Of a DNA stretch of 64,000 nucleotides, positions 51,192-64,000 are shown piece by piece; position 1 is the first letter of the stretch; each line of letters opens with the position of its first letter. A program made the position numbers and the translations under genes. The notes below the pieces were generated by a model. That model saw only the letters and a list, made by a program, of their open reading frames with translations. It made no database searches and was not told the DNA's origin. The stretch is taken from the NCBI GenBank assembly GCA_016717205.1, contig JADKGC010000009.1, positions 1 through 64,000 on the forward strand. The letters run 5' to 3'. The DNA comes from Candidatus Flexifilum breve (GTDB taxonomy: Bacteria > Chloroflexota > Anaerolineae > Aggregatilineales > Phototrophicaceae).

Positions 51192-52316
51192 ATGGAAGCA
51201 CTGAATTCCCGATTTGAAACCATGCGCGACGAGATCGACGGGCTGATGCAGAAGCTCGACCTCGACGGCAAACAGCGCCGCGCCGACCAGCTGCAAGCGG
51301 AGTCTGCCGATCCCGACTTCTGGTCGAATCCCGAAACCGCGCAGAAGACCATGCAGGAGATCGCGCGGCTGAACGCGGAGATCGACCGCTGGAACAGCCT
51401 CAAGGGTCGGATTCAAGATGCGCTCGAACTGGCGTCGCTCGAAGACCCGGATCTCGTGCCCGAACTCCTCAGCGAAGCCAACGCGTTGGCCGAAGTCGTC
51501 GAGAAGATGTCGCTGCAAGTGCTGCTCTCCGGCCCCTATGACAGCGCCGATGCCATCCTTGCCATCCATGCGGGCGCGGGTGGCACCGAGGCGCAGGACT
51601 GGGCCGAAATGCTGGAGCGCATGTTCTTGCGCTGGGCCGAAGCCAACGGCTATAAGACCGAAATCATCGAACGGATGGCGGGTGAAGAAGCCGGCATCAA
51701 GAGCGTGATGATCGGCGTACGCGGTGAATACGCCTATGGCTATCTGCAAAGCGAGCAAGGCGTGCACCGCCTCGTGCGCATCAGCCCGTATGATGCGGCC
51801 GCCCGCCGTCACACCTCGTTCGCGAAAATCGAACTGTGGCCGGACATTCAAGGCGACATTGACATCGAAATCAACGAAAAAGACCTCCGCATCGACACCT
51901 ACCGGTCGAGCGGCGCAGGCGGCCAGAACGTGCAGAAGAACGAAACGGCCATCCGTATTCTGCACATCCCGACCAATACCATTGTCACCTGCCAGAACCA
52001 GCGCAGCCTGACGCAAAACCGCGAACGCGCCATGCAAATTCTCAAATCGCGCCTGTTCGAAATGGAACGCAAGAAGCGCGAAGCCGAACTGTCCGCGCTC
52101 AAAGGCGAAAACGTCGAAGCGGGATGGGGCAATCAGATTCGCTCCTATGTCTTACAGCCCTACCAGCAGGTGAAAGACCTGCGCACCGGGTTCATCTCCA
52201 CTAACCCGGCGCTCGTCTTGAGCGGTGAACTGAACGACTTCATGGTGGCATATTTGCGCGCCAAAGTCGGCTCAGGCACCCTGATCGCCGCCGAAGAGAG
52301 TGAAATCGAACCTTAA
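51192..52316 (+). CDS. prfB: Peptide chain release factor 2
   Basis: 374 residues. The GGQ loop is present (RSSGAGGQNVQKNETA). The codon-recognition tripeptide, usually S-P-F, reads S-P-Y (RISPYDAAARRHTSF). It frees peptides at UGA and UAA stops. There is no in-frame early UGA, so the programmed frameshift known from many prfB genes is absent: the frame opens directly with MEALNSRFETMRDEID. It follows ftsY by six bases. Confidence 0.94.
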   Translation: MEALNSRFETMRDEIDGLMQKLDLDGKQRRADQLQAESADPDFWSNPETAQKTMQEIARLNAEIDRWNSLKGRIQDALELASLEDPDLVPELLSEANALAEVVEKMSLQVLLSGPYDSADAILAIHAGAGGTEAQDWAEMLERMFLRWAEANGYKTEIIERMAGEEAGIKSVMIGVRGEYAYGYLQSEQGVHRLVRISPYDAAARRHTSFAKIELWPDIQGDIDIEINEKDLRIDTYRSSGAGGQNVQKNETAIRILHIPTNTIVTCQNQRSLTQNRERAMQILKSRLFEMERKKREAELSALKGENVEAGWGNQIRSYVLQPYQQVKDLRTGFISTNPALVLSGELNDFMVAYLRAKVGSGTLIAAEESEIEP

Positions 52317-52331
52317 CCCTGCGGAGTCGTG

Positions 52332-54455
52332 ATGGGCTATCTGAATTTCGCCGTCGATGTCTCATCGCTTCCCAATGGGCGCTACCGCATTCGCGTGTCC
52401 TCGCCCGTCGGCGAGGCGAGCGTCGACCTTGACAGCCCGTTCACGCCGCCGGAGATCGCGAATTACCTCGCCATTCTCGGACGCACGCAGCGCGTCTCCA
52501 GAACGGAGGAGCTGGCCACAGCGCGCGAACTCGGTCAGCGCCTGTTCGACTTCGCCATTCGCGGCAGCAGCGACATCAACGCCGCCTATATCGCCAGCCT
52601 CGAACGCGCGGGAGCAAATGGTCTCCGCTTCCGGCTGACCGTTGATAACGCAGGTGACCTGCGTCAGCTCCCGTGGGAATACCTGCGCGACCCCAACCGC
52701 GACTTCCTCGCGCTCTCCCGCCTCACACCTATTGTGCGCTACACCCCGCAGTTGGATGTGCGCCCGCCTGTCGCCATCCGCTACCCGATTCGCGTGCTGG
52801 TGATGATCTCCGCGCCCGCCGACTACCCGACCCTGGATGTCGAGGGGGAATGGCGGCGGCTCAACGAGGCGACCGCCGAACTGCGAACGCGCGGCCTGAT
52901 GATCCTTGAACGGCTGGACAGCGCCACGCTCATCGCCTTACAGCGGCGGCTGCGGCGCAGCGAGTATCACGTCTTTCACTACATCGGCCACAGCGATTTC
53001 GATCCGGCGACCGGCCAAGGTCTCCTCGCCTTTGAGAGCGAAGCCGACGAAACCAAAACGCAGGTCATCACAGGTGAGGCGCTCGGACGCGAACTGGGCG
53101 AGGAGACGACGCTCCGCTTGATCGTCCTGAATTCGTGCCACAGCGCCCGCCGACCGGATACCGACGCGTTGCAGGGCATCAGCAGCAGTCTGGTCGCGCG
53201 CGGCCTGCCCGCGGTCGTCGCCATGCAGTTTGCCATCAGCGACAGCGCCGCCAAAGTCTTCGCCGAGGAGTTCTACCGCGTCCTCGCCGAGATGTCGCCC
53301 ATCGACACCGCTGTGAGCGAAGCCCGGCGTGCCATCGCCAACCGCCTGCAAAACAGCGAATGGGCGATCCCGGTGCTGTTTATGCGCTCGGATACCGGCA
53401 TTTTGTTCAGCGCGCCGAGCGCCGACGAGACGCGCCCCGTCCTCAGACGCGTCGATGAGGAGACACGTCCACATCCTCGCGCCGCCGCGCTGCCCCGTCC
53501 AACTGTGCTGTTTGGGCTTGTGGCGCTCATCGCCATTGCAATTCTCGTCGGGCTGCTGCGCGGGGTCGTGCCTGCGCCCTCTACCCCGACGCCCGCCCCG
53601 CCCACGCTCGACCCAGCCAATCTGCCTGACTTACAGGTGGGCAGCGTGCGCATCTCGCCCCGCCGCCCGGCTCCCGGCGAAATCTTCAACATCAGCATCA
53701 CGTTCACGAATGCGGGGAATGCCGACACTGGCGCGTTCACGTGGTCATGGGATGCCAGTGCCATCCTGCTCGATGCCGTCGAAGGCCGTGTTGAAAACAT
53801 CCTGCCGGGCGCGTCCAAAAGTATCAGTTTCTCGTATAACTACGGCTGGTGGGGTGAATTCGACTCGATTGTCAATGCCGATGTCGGCTCGGAAGTGGCG
53901 GAAAGCGACGAGCGCAACAACCGGCGCCAGTTCCCCATTACGCTCGCTGATGATTTGCCATTCGTCGTCGATTTCAGCCTGCTGCCGAACAATACGGTCG
54001 TCGAAACGCCGTTCCGCCTCGGCAGTGATGATTTCTTTCCGTGGAATCTCGATTTCACGGTCGGGTCGCTGGCCGATGCGGGCTGCATCGATACGCCGCT
54101 CGATCTCGTTGATCAGGATGCCAACGACGTGGTTCTCACCCTAGGCGCAGAAGCGGCTCCAGCGTGTGTGACGCAACCGCTGAACATCACGATTATCCGC
54201 CAGCCAATCGCCGATGTGCAGCTTGAGATCATTCCGACGCAGGCGGGTGTAGTCACGCTGCGGCTGTACTCTAACCCCTCGGGCGGCGAACCGATCTTCG
54301 TCAGCGCGCCGCAAGCCGTCAACGCGGGCGAACAGGTGACGCTCGGCACGTTCGACGGGCAGCCGCGTCTGATCCGACGCATCGAAATCAGTCTCGACAA
54401 CCAGCCTGTCCGGCTCACGCAGCTGACCCTACTCCCGGTCCTACAATCACCTTGA
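52332..54455 (+). CDS. CHAT-domain protease with membrane anchor and outside CARDB domain
   Basis: 707 residues. Residues 90-360 form a CHAT (caspase-like) domain: LRQLPWEYLRDP, catalytic His in FHYIGHSDFD near 217, Cys in IVLNSCHSARR near 270, and LPAVVAMQFAISDSAA. One helix spans about 391-413 (GLVALIAIAILVGLL). A proline-rich link and a CARDB domain follow (430-530, NISITFTNAGNADTG, VAESDERNN), then a beta-rich tail. So a cytoplasmic protease is tied to an outside adhesion-like module. CHAT proteases act in programmed death and CRISPR-linked defence, but also elsewhere. The stop codon lies inside the -35 of the rpoC promoter. Confidence 0.85.
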   Translation: MGYLNFAVDVSSLPNGRYRIRVSSPVGEASVDLDSPFTPPEIANYLAILGRTQRVSRTEELATARELGQRLFDFAIRGSSDINAAYIASLERAGANGLRFRLTVDNAGDLRQLPWEYLRDPNRDFLALSRLTPIVRYTPQLDVRPPVAIRYPIRVLVMISAPADYPTLDVEGEWRRLNEATAELRTRGLMILERLDSATLIALQRRLRRSEYHVFHYIGHSDFDPATGQGLLAFESEADETKTQVITGEALGRELGEETTLRLIVLNSCHSARRPDTDALQGISSSLVARGLPAVVAMQFAISDSAAKVFAEEFYRVLAEMSPIDTAVSEARRAIANRLQNSEWAIPVLFMRSDTGILFSAPSADETRPVLRRVDEETRPHPRAAALPRPTVLFGLVALIAIAILVGLLRGVVPAPSTPTPAPPTLDPANLPDLQVGSVRISPRRPAPGEIFNISITFTNAGNADTGAFTWSWDASAILLDAVEGRVENILPGASKSISFSYNYGWWGEFDSIVNADVGSEVAESDERNNRRQFPITLADDLPFVVDFSLLPNNTVVETPFRLGSDDFFPWNLDFTVGSLADAGCIDTPLDLVDQDANDVVLTLGAEAAPACVTQPLNITIIRQPIADVQLEIIPTQAGVVTLRLYSNPSGGEPIFVSAPQAVNAGEQVTLGTFDGQPRLIRRIEISLDNQPVRLTQLTLLPVLQSP

Positions 54456-54480
54456 CAACTTGTTAATTGATTGTTATACT
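54452..54480 (+). promoter_or_regulatory. Consensus promoter of rpoC
   Basis: TTGACA (54452-54457) and TATACT (54475-54480) are exactly 17 bases apart. The -35 overlaps the stop of the CHAT gene. A leader of roughly 245 bases follows before rpoC, containing a possible 36-codon ORF and nothing else I can name. Confidence 0.8.
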
Positions 54481-54607
54481 AGCTATTCGTGTGGGAACTT
54501 TTTCTCCACCCACGTCACTTTATCGAACCAAGTCTCTCCTTGGCATAAAAAGGTGAGTCGGCGACGATATTCGCAAAAATGTTCATACGTACCTACAGAG
54601 ATAAGCG

Positions 54608-54718
54608 ATGAAAGAAGATTTCATTCGCTGTTTTGTCATCTGTAGCGCACGCCGCAGGACACAAACCATCGTTGATGGAGTCAATTTCTATCCTAAACGT
54701 AAGAAGCTTCAGTTCTAG
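54608..54718 (+). CDS. Possible 36-residue ORF in the rpoC leader
   Basis: It begins MKEDFIRCFVICSARRR and ends with a basic tail, with the stop 17 bases before the rpoC start. Upstream AGAGATAA is a weak RBS. It could be a leader ORF that couples translation to rpoC, or chance. Confidence 0.25.
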   Translation: MKEDFIRCFVICSARRRTQTIVDGVNFYPKRKKLQF

Positions 54719-54735
54719 CGCAGAGGAGGATGCCC

Positions 54736-59355
<4,620 letters not shown>

Positions 59356-59366
59356 GTCAAACAAAC

Positions 59367-59434
59367 GGGGACGCTGCGAGGCGTCCCCTGTTCCAAGCTT
59401 TCGTAGGGGCGACCAAATTGGTCGCCCTTTTGCT
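59367..59434 (+). terminator. Double hairpin terminator after rpoC
   Basis: First GGGGACGC and GCGTCCCC around six bases (59367-59388), then GGGCGACCAA and TTGGTCGCCC (59407-59427) followed by TTTTGCTTT. The second, with its T-run, is a good intrinsic terminator and carries the GTAGGGGC start seen in the dispersed repeats. Confidence 0.8.
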
Positions 59435-59446
59435 TTGCGCTCCGGC

Positions 59447-59818
59447 TTACGCCATCGGCGGCTGATGCAAGCCGACCCTATTGCCTTCGGTATCCACGAT
59501 GTGCGCCATGTACCCCTGCGGCGTGATATCCAGCTTCGGCATAACGACCTTGCCGCCCGCCGCCTCCACCCGGCTCAGAATGCCATCGAGATCGAACCCA
59601 GCGTTCAAGTAGATAACTGCCCCGTTCTCGCCGGGCTGGTAATCGGGAACCAAGACGACAGCGCCGCTCACTGCCTGTTCATCCGCCGGGAAAAAGCCAT
59701 GCGGAATCTCGTTGAAAGCGCCACGCCGCAGCGATTTGCCTAAAATCGTGTCATAGAAGGTTACCGCACGGTCGAAGTTCACAGCGGGGATTTCAAACCA
59801 GTTGATCGCATTATTCAT
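59447..59818 (-). CDS. VOC-superfamily (glyoxalase/bleomycin-resistance-like) protein
   Basis: 123 residues with two beta-alpha-beta-beta-beta modules: INWFEIPAVNFDRAVTFYDTIL and GAVIYLNAGFDLDGILSRV, ending AHIVDTEGNRVGLHQPP. Metal ligands of the usual H/E pattern are only partly visible. Members include dioxygenases, glyoxalases and antibiotic-binding proteins. ATG 59818 is chosen for its match to the family start. It lies 75 bases after the WYL regulator on the same strand, so the regulator might control it. Confidence 0.88.
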   Translation of the reverse strand: MNNAINWFEIPAVNFDRAVTFYDTILGKSLRRGAFNEIPHGFFPADEQAVSGAVVLVPDYQPGENGAVIYLNAGFDLDGILSRVEAAGGKVVMPKLDITPQGYMAHIVDTEGNRVGLHQPPMA

Positions 59819-59893
59819 AGTGTGTCTCGCTCCTGTATCGTTCAACATCTACAGCGTATCAGGAACGTGTGACAACGTTATGGCAACAGCGCT

Positions 59894-60841
59894 TCAGAGG
59901 CTTTTGTAAGTGTCTAGAATGGCGGCGGCAGTCTGCTGAATACGTTGTCGCAAACTGGCTGGTTCCAGCACTTGCACCTGCGCACCCCACCCCAACAGCC
60001 ATTGGAAGAGATCATCATCGCGACGCGTCTTGAAGGTCATGACTACACCCTCAGGCCGTTCAACTTCGCTGACCAGATAAAATGGCTGCTCTTCACGCAC
60101 CCAATGCACGATCTCCTTGCGGAACATGGCACGCACGGTGGTCGGCAAGTCGAAGTTCTTCTGGACAAGCTCAAATCCCTCCGGACGTTCAAAGGATGTA
60201 CTGAGCACAGTCAGGTGGCGAATACGGTCGATACGAAAGTGACGGATATCCTGCCGGAGGTAGCAGTAGGCGACCACACTCCAGGCCTGTCCGTAGAAGA
60301 CAATGCCATAAGGATCGACCTCACGCACCGTGCGCTCTCCCGCATGCCCACTACCGCTTTTGGAGTGATAGTGAATGCGAACCGTTTTGCGTTGGACAAT
60401 GGCCCGGCGCAGTTGCTGCAGCAGCAGCTTCTGTTCGGGGTCATTAGTATGGTTCACGGCGACAAAACGCATGGACTGCCGCAAATCACGCACCTGATCG
60501 CGTAGGCGTTCGCTCAGCACCGCGCCGATCTTACTCTCGGCGCGGCGTGCGGCTGCGCGGTACTCCGCGTCGAAGTTCTGCGCCATGAAGTCCGCGCCCA
60601 GCAGCAGAATGATCGCTTCGTCCGCGGTGAAGCGCAGCGGCGGCAGAAAATAGCCCTCCGCCAGCGAGTACCCCTGCCCCGGCACGGCGACAATCGGCAC
60701 GCCCGTTTCTGAGAGCGCTTGAATATCGCGGTAAATCGACCGTTTGCTGACCTCGAAGGTCGCCGCAAGGTCTTCGGCGCGCAAGCAGCCTTTGGCCTGC
60801 AATTCGAGAACGATAGCCAGCAACCGGTCGACGCGATTCAT
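59894..60841 (-). CDS. HTH/WYL-domain transcriptional regulator (YafY type)
   Basis: 315 residues. The N-terminal HTH_11 domain (RLLAIVLELQAKGCLRAEDL, VSKRSIYRDIQALSETGVPI) is followed by a WYL domain near 140-225 (VDPYGIVFYGQAWSVVAYCY, RHFRIDRI) and a WCX-type tail. WYL domains sense nucleic acids or nucleotides, and such regulators control DNA damage responses, phage defence or metabolism. It is encoded four bases after the upstream secreted hydrolase-like gene and before the VOC gene. Confidence 0.92.
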   Translation of the reverse strand: MNRVDRLLAIVLELQAKGCLRAEDLAATFEVSKRSIYRDIQALSETGVPIVAVPGQGYSLAEGYFLPPLRFTADEAIILLLGADFMAQNFDAEYRAAARRAESKIGAVLSERLRDQVRDLRQSMRFVAVNHTNDPEQKLLLQQLRRAIVQRKTVRIHYHSKSGSGHAGERTVREVDPYGIVFYGQAWSVVAYCYLRQDIRHFRIDRIRHLTVLSTSFERPEGFELVQKNFDLPTTVRAMFRKEIVHWVREEQPFYLVSEVERPEGVVMTFKTRRDDDLFQWLLGWGAQVQVLEPASLRQRIQQTAAAILDTYKSL

Positions 60842-60844
60842 GGG

Positions 60845-62200
60845 CTAACTGCAGTCGTAGGTCGGCAGACTAACTTCCGGGCGTACCGCATCATAGAGCA
60901 TCCAATAGAGTGGGCGCTCGGTCGTATCCGTGCTTTGCGGGTTGACCTGACAGGCCGTCCCCGGCACGACGATGCTGTAGGCGGCGCGTTCATCGCCGTT
61001 GTCGATCAGGCCGAGCAACGTCGCGAAATTCAGGTTCCACAGGAACATAACGCCGATGTCGCCGCGGCTCTGCGCGATCTCGAAGGCGCGAATGGTGTAG
61101 CTGCCCTGCGCCCAGCGGTCATTGAAGTCCATCCAGCCTTCGCTGGCGGGGCGGGCACTCGGGAAACCATCCCACGTCGCCCAACCGAACTCCGTGCCCC
61201 ACATCGGCGTCGTAGCGTGGCCGTTGTCGGTCATGATCTGGCGGTAGTCACGCAAGTTATCTGAGAAGAAGAAGTGGGGATCGTCGTCCCAACCGCGCGT
61301 GCCGCAGCACGTCGCATCGGGCGCATTGCCCCAGCTATAGGGATGCACGCCGACATACACGTCTTGATAGCTGCTCAGCCCGGCCGCATACATCTGACGC
61401 AGATATTCGCGATCTTCCACCGAACCGTCAGTGCTGCCCGTCGGTGCTAACCCCGCCGTGATGATGCCGAGCGACGGTGAATAGGCGCGCACGGCTTGGT
61501 ACGCGGGCGCGAAAAGCTGCATATACCCGGCCCCGCTGAACGGCAAATTCCCGCGCCATTCGCGAATGAGATTCGGCTCATTCCAGATTTCAACCGCATC
61601 AATCGAGCCGCCGACCTGCCGCAGCAGCAGCGATAGGAAGTTCGCGAACGCTTGTGGATCATCGGGTGGGCCGTCTTCCTGCACGTTCGCGCGCGCCCAA
61701 TTCGGCGCTTTGACCACGCTCAACAGGATATTAAACTGGCGCCGATCTGCATCTTCGATATACAGTTGGACTCGTTGGAAGAACGGGCTGATCTCGTCGG
61801 GGCCATTCGGCTGCATGTCTTCCCACGGGATTTGCAGTTTGATCCATTTGACGCCCAGATGCTCCCCAAGGCGGTACATGACATTATCCCAGTCCGCCTG
61901 TTCAAGGTTGCTGTCTATCTGAATCCCCATCCGGTTCGGGTCAAGGTTGGGGAGCGTGGCGGTCGTCTCTGGCGTAGCGGCGACCGTACCGGGAACCGCC
62001 GTGACCGCCGGATCCGGCGTATTGGTAACGATCGGAGTGAGGGTCGGCGGCTCGTAGCCGGGACCAATGACGGGGCCTCTCAGTGTGATGGCCGGGCGCG
62101 GTGTGGGAGTCTCCCCCTGCGCACCAGTCAAGCTTGCCGATGCGCCCAGAACCAACAGGGCGAACAACGTGATCATGGAGTTTATCAGTCGTTTCATCAT
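60845..62200 (-). CDS. Secreted glycoside hydrolase-like protein (clan GH-A fold)
   Basis: 451 residues with a signal peptide (MITLFALLVLGASASLTGAQG), a low-complexity Thr/Pro linker to about residue 85, then a TIM-barrel. VKWIKLQIPWEDMQ, the acid/base Glu in DAVEIWNEPNL and the nucleophile Glu in WGTEFGWATWD are the two catalytic glutamates of clan GH-A (GH5/GH39-like). Extracellular, acting on a beta-linked glycan; substrate not determinable. The gene starts about 150 bases from gyrA on the opposite strand. Confidence 0.8.
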   Translation of the reverse strand: MMKRLINSMITLFALLVLGASASLTGAQGETPTPRPAITLRGPVIGPGYEPPTLTPIVTNTPDPAVTAVPGTVAATPETTATLPNLDPNRMGIQIDSNLEQADWDNVMYRLGEHLGVKWIKLQIPWEDMQPNGPDEISPFFQRVQLYIEDADRRQFNILLSVVKAPNWARANVQEDGPPDDPQAFANFLSLLLRQVGGSIDAVEIWNEPNLIREWRGNLPFSGAGYMQLFAPAYQAVRAYSPSLGIITAGLAPTGSTDGSVEDREYLRQMYAAGLSSYQDVYVGVHPYSWGNAPDATCCGTRGWDDDPHFFFSDNLRDYRQIMTDNGHATTPMWGTEFGWATWDGFPSARPASEGWMDFNDRWAQGSYTIRAFEIAQSRGDIGVMFLWNLNFATLLGLIDNGDERAAYSIVVPGTACQVNPQSTDTTERPLYWMLYDAVRPEVSLPTYDCS

Positions 62201-62260
62201 GTCGACGATCCTAACATATCCGCTGACGGCAAACCATAGCCGCTTTTTTCGCTCAGATTG

Positions 62261-62269
62261 TGGTATAAT
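62261..62269 (+). promoter_or_regulatory. Extended -10 promoter of gyrA
   Basis: TGGTATAAT is a perfect TGnTATAAT element, 82 bases before the gyrA ATG. The -35 is weak, as expected with an extended -10. Confidence 0.7.
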
Positions 62270-62350
62270 AAGAACACATGTTCATTTGACAAGCGTGCAG
62301 TTGTTCCCTAGAATGATGCGCCTTACGCCGAAAGTAGCACAGGAAAACGT

Positions 62351-64000
62351 ATGACATTAGGTCTCGTGCGCCAGGTTAACATCGGTCAGGAAATGCGTAG
62401 CGCCTACCTTGATTACGCCATGAGCGTGATTGTGTCGCGCGCGCTGCCTGATGCTCGTGACGGGCTCAAACCCGTGCATCGCCGCATCCTCTACGCCATG
62501 TACGACATGGGGATGCGCGCCGATACACCCTTCAAGAAATGCGCCCGTATCGTCGGCGAAGTCCTCGGCAAATACCATCCGCACGGCGACGTCGCGGTGT
62601 ATGAAACGCTCGTCCGCCTCGCGCAGGATTTTTCCATGCGCTACCCCCTGATCGACGGGCAGGGTAACTTCGGCAGCATCGACGGCGACGGCGCGGCGGC
62701 GATGCGTTACACCGAAGCCCGCATGACCCAGATGGGCGAAGAACTGCTCGTCGATATCGACAAGAACACCGTCGATTTCGTCGACAACTTTGACGGCACG
62801 CTGCAAGAACCGGCCGTGCTGCCGTCGAGCATTCCCAATTTGCTCGTCAATGGCTCGTCTGGCATCGCCGTCGGCATGTCGACCAACATCCCACCGCACA
62901 ACCTCGGCGAAGTGTGTGACGCGCTCGTCTTCATGCTCGCCCAATGGGACAAACTCGAAGACATCGGCGTCGAAGACCTGATGCGCTTCGTCAAAGGGCC
63001 GGACTTCCCCACGGGCGGCCTCGTCTACCGTCACATCGATGACACCGAAAATGGTGAAGACTCGTTGATCGGCGCGTATGCGACCGGGCGCGGCAAAATC
63101 ACCATGCGCGCCAAAATTCACATCGAAGACATGGGGCGCGGCAAGTCGCGCATCATCGTCAGCGAGCTGCCCTATCAGACCAACAAAGCGGCGCTGGTCG
63201 AACGCATTGCGTATCTGGTGCGCGAAGGCAAGCTGGAAGGAATCGCCGACCTGCGCGACGAATCCGACCGGCAGGGTTTACGCCTCGCCATCGAACTCCA
63301 GCGCGGGACGGAAGCAGCCCCGATCATCAGCAGTCTGTTCAAGCTAACGCCGCTGCAAGAGACGTTCAGCATCATCATGCTGGCGCTTGTCAATGGCGAA
63401 CCGCGTTTTCTGACGCTCAAGCAAGCGCTCAAAGTCTACCTCGATCACCGGCTGGAAGTTGTACGCCGCCGCAGCGAATATGACCTCAACCGCGCCAAAG
63501 AACGCGCCCATATCCTTGAAGGGCTGCTCAAAGCGCTCGACGCGCTCGACGAAGTGATCGCGACCATTCGTAAGTCGCGCAACGCTGATACGGCGCGCAA
63601 CAACCTGATGAGTCTGCTGCGCATCAGCGAAGTTCAGGCGCAGGCCATCCTCGACATGCAGCTCCGCCGCCTCGCCGCGCTGGAACGCAAGAAGATCGAG
63701 GATGAACATGAGGAAAAGGTCAAGCTGATCAAGCATCTCGAAGGCGTGCTCGGTAGCCCGCAGAAGATGCGGGATGTAATCGGCGAAGAACTGCGCACGA
63801 TCAAGAGCGCCTACAATGACCCGCGCCGCACCATCATTGTGGACAGCGCCGCGACCCGCCAGATTACGACCGAATCGCTGCTCATGCCGCAGGAAGAAAC
63901 GTGGGTCACCCTCACGGCTGAAGACAAGATCGGTCGCAGCTTCGAAAACACGCCGCCCAAGGTGACCGGCGACGTCAGCGACCCGCCGCGCTTCATCCTG
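62351..64000 (+). CDS. gyrA: DNA gyrase subunit A, N-terminal 550 residues
   Basis: ATG 62351 with AGGA six bases before it reads 550 codons to the edge of the window with no stop. MRSAYLDYAMSVIVSRALPD and ARDGLKPVHRRILYAM are the start, the catalytic Tyr lies in AAMRYTEARM (about 118), then GGLVY, the tower and the coiled coil to about 500. It cuts and reseals DNA together with GyrB. The quinolone-determining loop reads HPHGDVAVYETL: Val81 and Glu85 stand where E. coli has Ser83 and Asp87. parC is a possible alternative, but sequence and the lack of a parE neighbour favour gyrA. Confidence 0.93.
   Translation, partial: MTLGLVRQVNIGQEMRSAYLDYAMSVIVSRALPDARDGLKPVHRRILYAMYDMGMRADTPFKKCARIVGEVLGKYHPHGDVAVYETLVRLAQDFSMRYPLIDGQGNFGSIDGDGAAAMRYTEARMTQMGEELLVDIDKNTVDFVDNFDGTLQEPAVLPSSIPNLLVNGSSGIAVGMSTNIPPHNLGEVCDALVFMLAQWDKLEDIGVEDLMRFVKGPDFPTGGLVYRHIDDTENGEDSLIGAYATGRGKITMRAKIHIEDMGRGKSRIIVSELPYQTNKAALVERIAYLVREGKLEGIADLRDESDRQGLRLAIELQRGTEAAPIISSLFKLTPLQETFSIIMLALVNGEPRFLTLKQALKVYLDHRLEVVRRRSEYDLNRAKERAHILEGLLKALDALDEVIATIRKSRNADTARNNLMSLLRISEVQAQAILDMQLRRLAALERKKIEDEHEEKVKLIKHLEGVLGSPQKMRDVIGEELRTIKSAYNDPRRTIIVDSAATRQITTESLLMPQEETWVTLTAEDKIGRSFENTPPKVTGDVSDPPRFIL

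Noticed and set aside
51180..51200. Programmed frameshift in prfB
   Set aside because: There is no short upstream frame ending in UGA with a slippery CUU; the gene reads in one frame from its ATG.
54460..54645. A 61-codon frame starting before the rpoC -10
   Set aside because: Its start lies upstream of the predicted transcription start and it lacks an RBS.

Overview
The window looks like chromosomal DNA of a GC-rich free-living bacterium, most likely a member of Chloroflexota (Anaerolineae-like). The reasons are an archaeal-style upper mevalonate cluster (HMG-CoA reductase, HMG-CoA synthase, thiolase-like protein, DUF35), frequent TTG/GTG starts, many one-off domain fusions, and short dispersed palindromic GTAGGGGC repeats. 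This placement is inference; no rRNA or other taxonomic marker was compared. I saw no tRNA, rRNA, CRISPR array, prophage or insertion sequence.

Layout. 1-3640 (minus): the start of a TIR-domain protein running off the edge, preceded by a frame-broken TIR-NACHT-HEAT protein. 3.8-9.1 kb (minus): a ribose-type sugar ABC operon with two different permeases, one double ATPase and a substrate-binding protein that is a fused tandem duplicate. 9.2-10.1 kb: a GAF protein. 10.3-14.0 kb (minus): a zinc/manganese-type ABC transporter, one permease of which is frame-broken and the other carries a winged-helix tail. 14.1-17.7 kb: a membrane glycosyltransferase and a secreted beta-propeller. 17.8-24.5 kb (plus): an oxidoreductase, a rhodanese tightly coupled to a long prokaryotic Argonaute, RsgA, a hypothetical protein and a ParA-like ATPase. 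24.6-27.5 kb (minus): a frame-broken protein built like soluble adenylyl cyclase. 27.6-32.5 kb: a giant RND transporter. 32.6-33.9 kb: an aminotransferase-like AOS enzyme. 34.1-38.7 kb: a small membrane protein, then the upper mevalonate cluster. 38.8-41.5 kb: YraN, MiaA, an anchored protein and an FHA-winged helix regulator. 41.5-46.7 kb: a nucleotide-sugar epimerase, a deaminase-CYTH fusion and a membrane-anchored EEP enzyme. 46.9-50.1 kb (minus): fabF-rnc and moaC-moaDE. 50.3-54.5 kb: ftsY, prfB and a CHAT protease with a membrane anchor. 54.5-59.4 kb: rpoC alone, without rpoB. 59.4-62.2 kb (minus): a glycoside-hydrolase-like protein, a WYL regulator and a VOC protein. 62.3 kb to the end: gyrA, cut by the window edge.

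The strongest candidate for an undescribed system is the rhodanese-Argonaute pair at 18804-21714. Only one base separates the two genes, an extended -10 element lies in front of the first, and the Argonaute has serine where the first catalytic aspartate of PIWI is expected. Other good leads are the TIR-NACHT-HEAT/TIR locus, the fused tandem binding protein, an RND transporter with roughly 580 extra periplasmic residues, a split DUF35 protein lacking zinc cysteines beside a thiolase lacking its catalytic Cys and His, and the deaminase-CYTH fusion.

Caution: three loci (133-3618, 11369-12293, 24602-27471) are broken by frameshifts. Most can be repaired by adding one base to a short run of G or C, which fits sequencing or consensus error at least as well as real gene decay.
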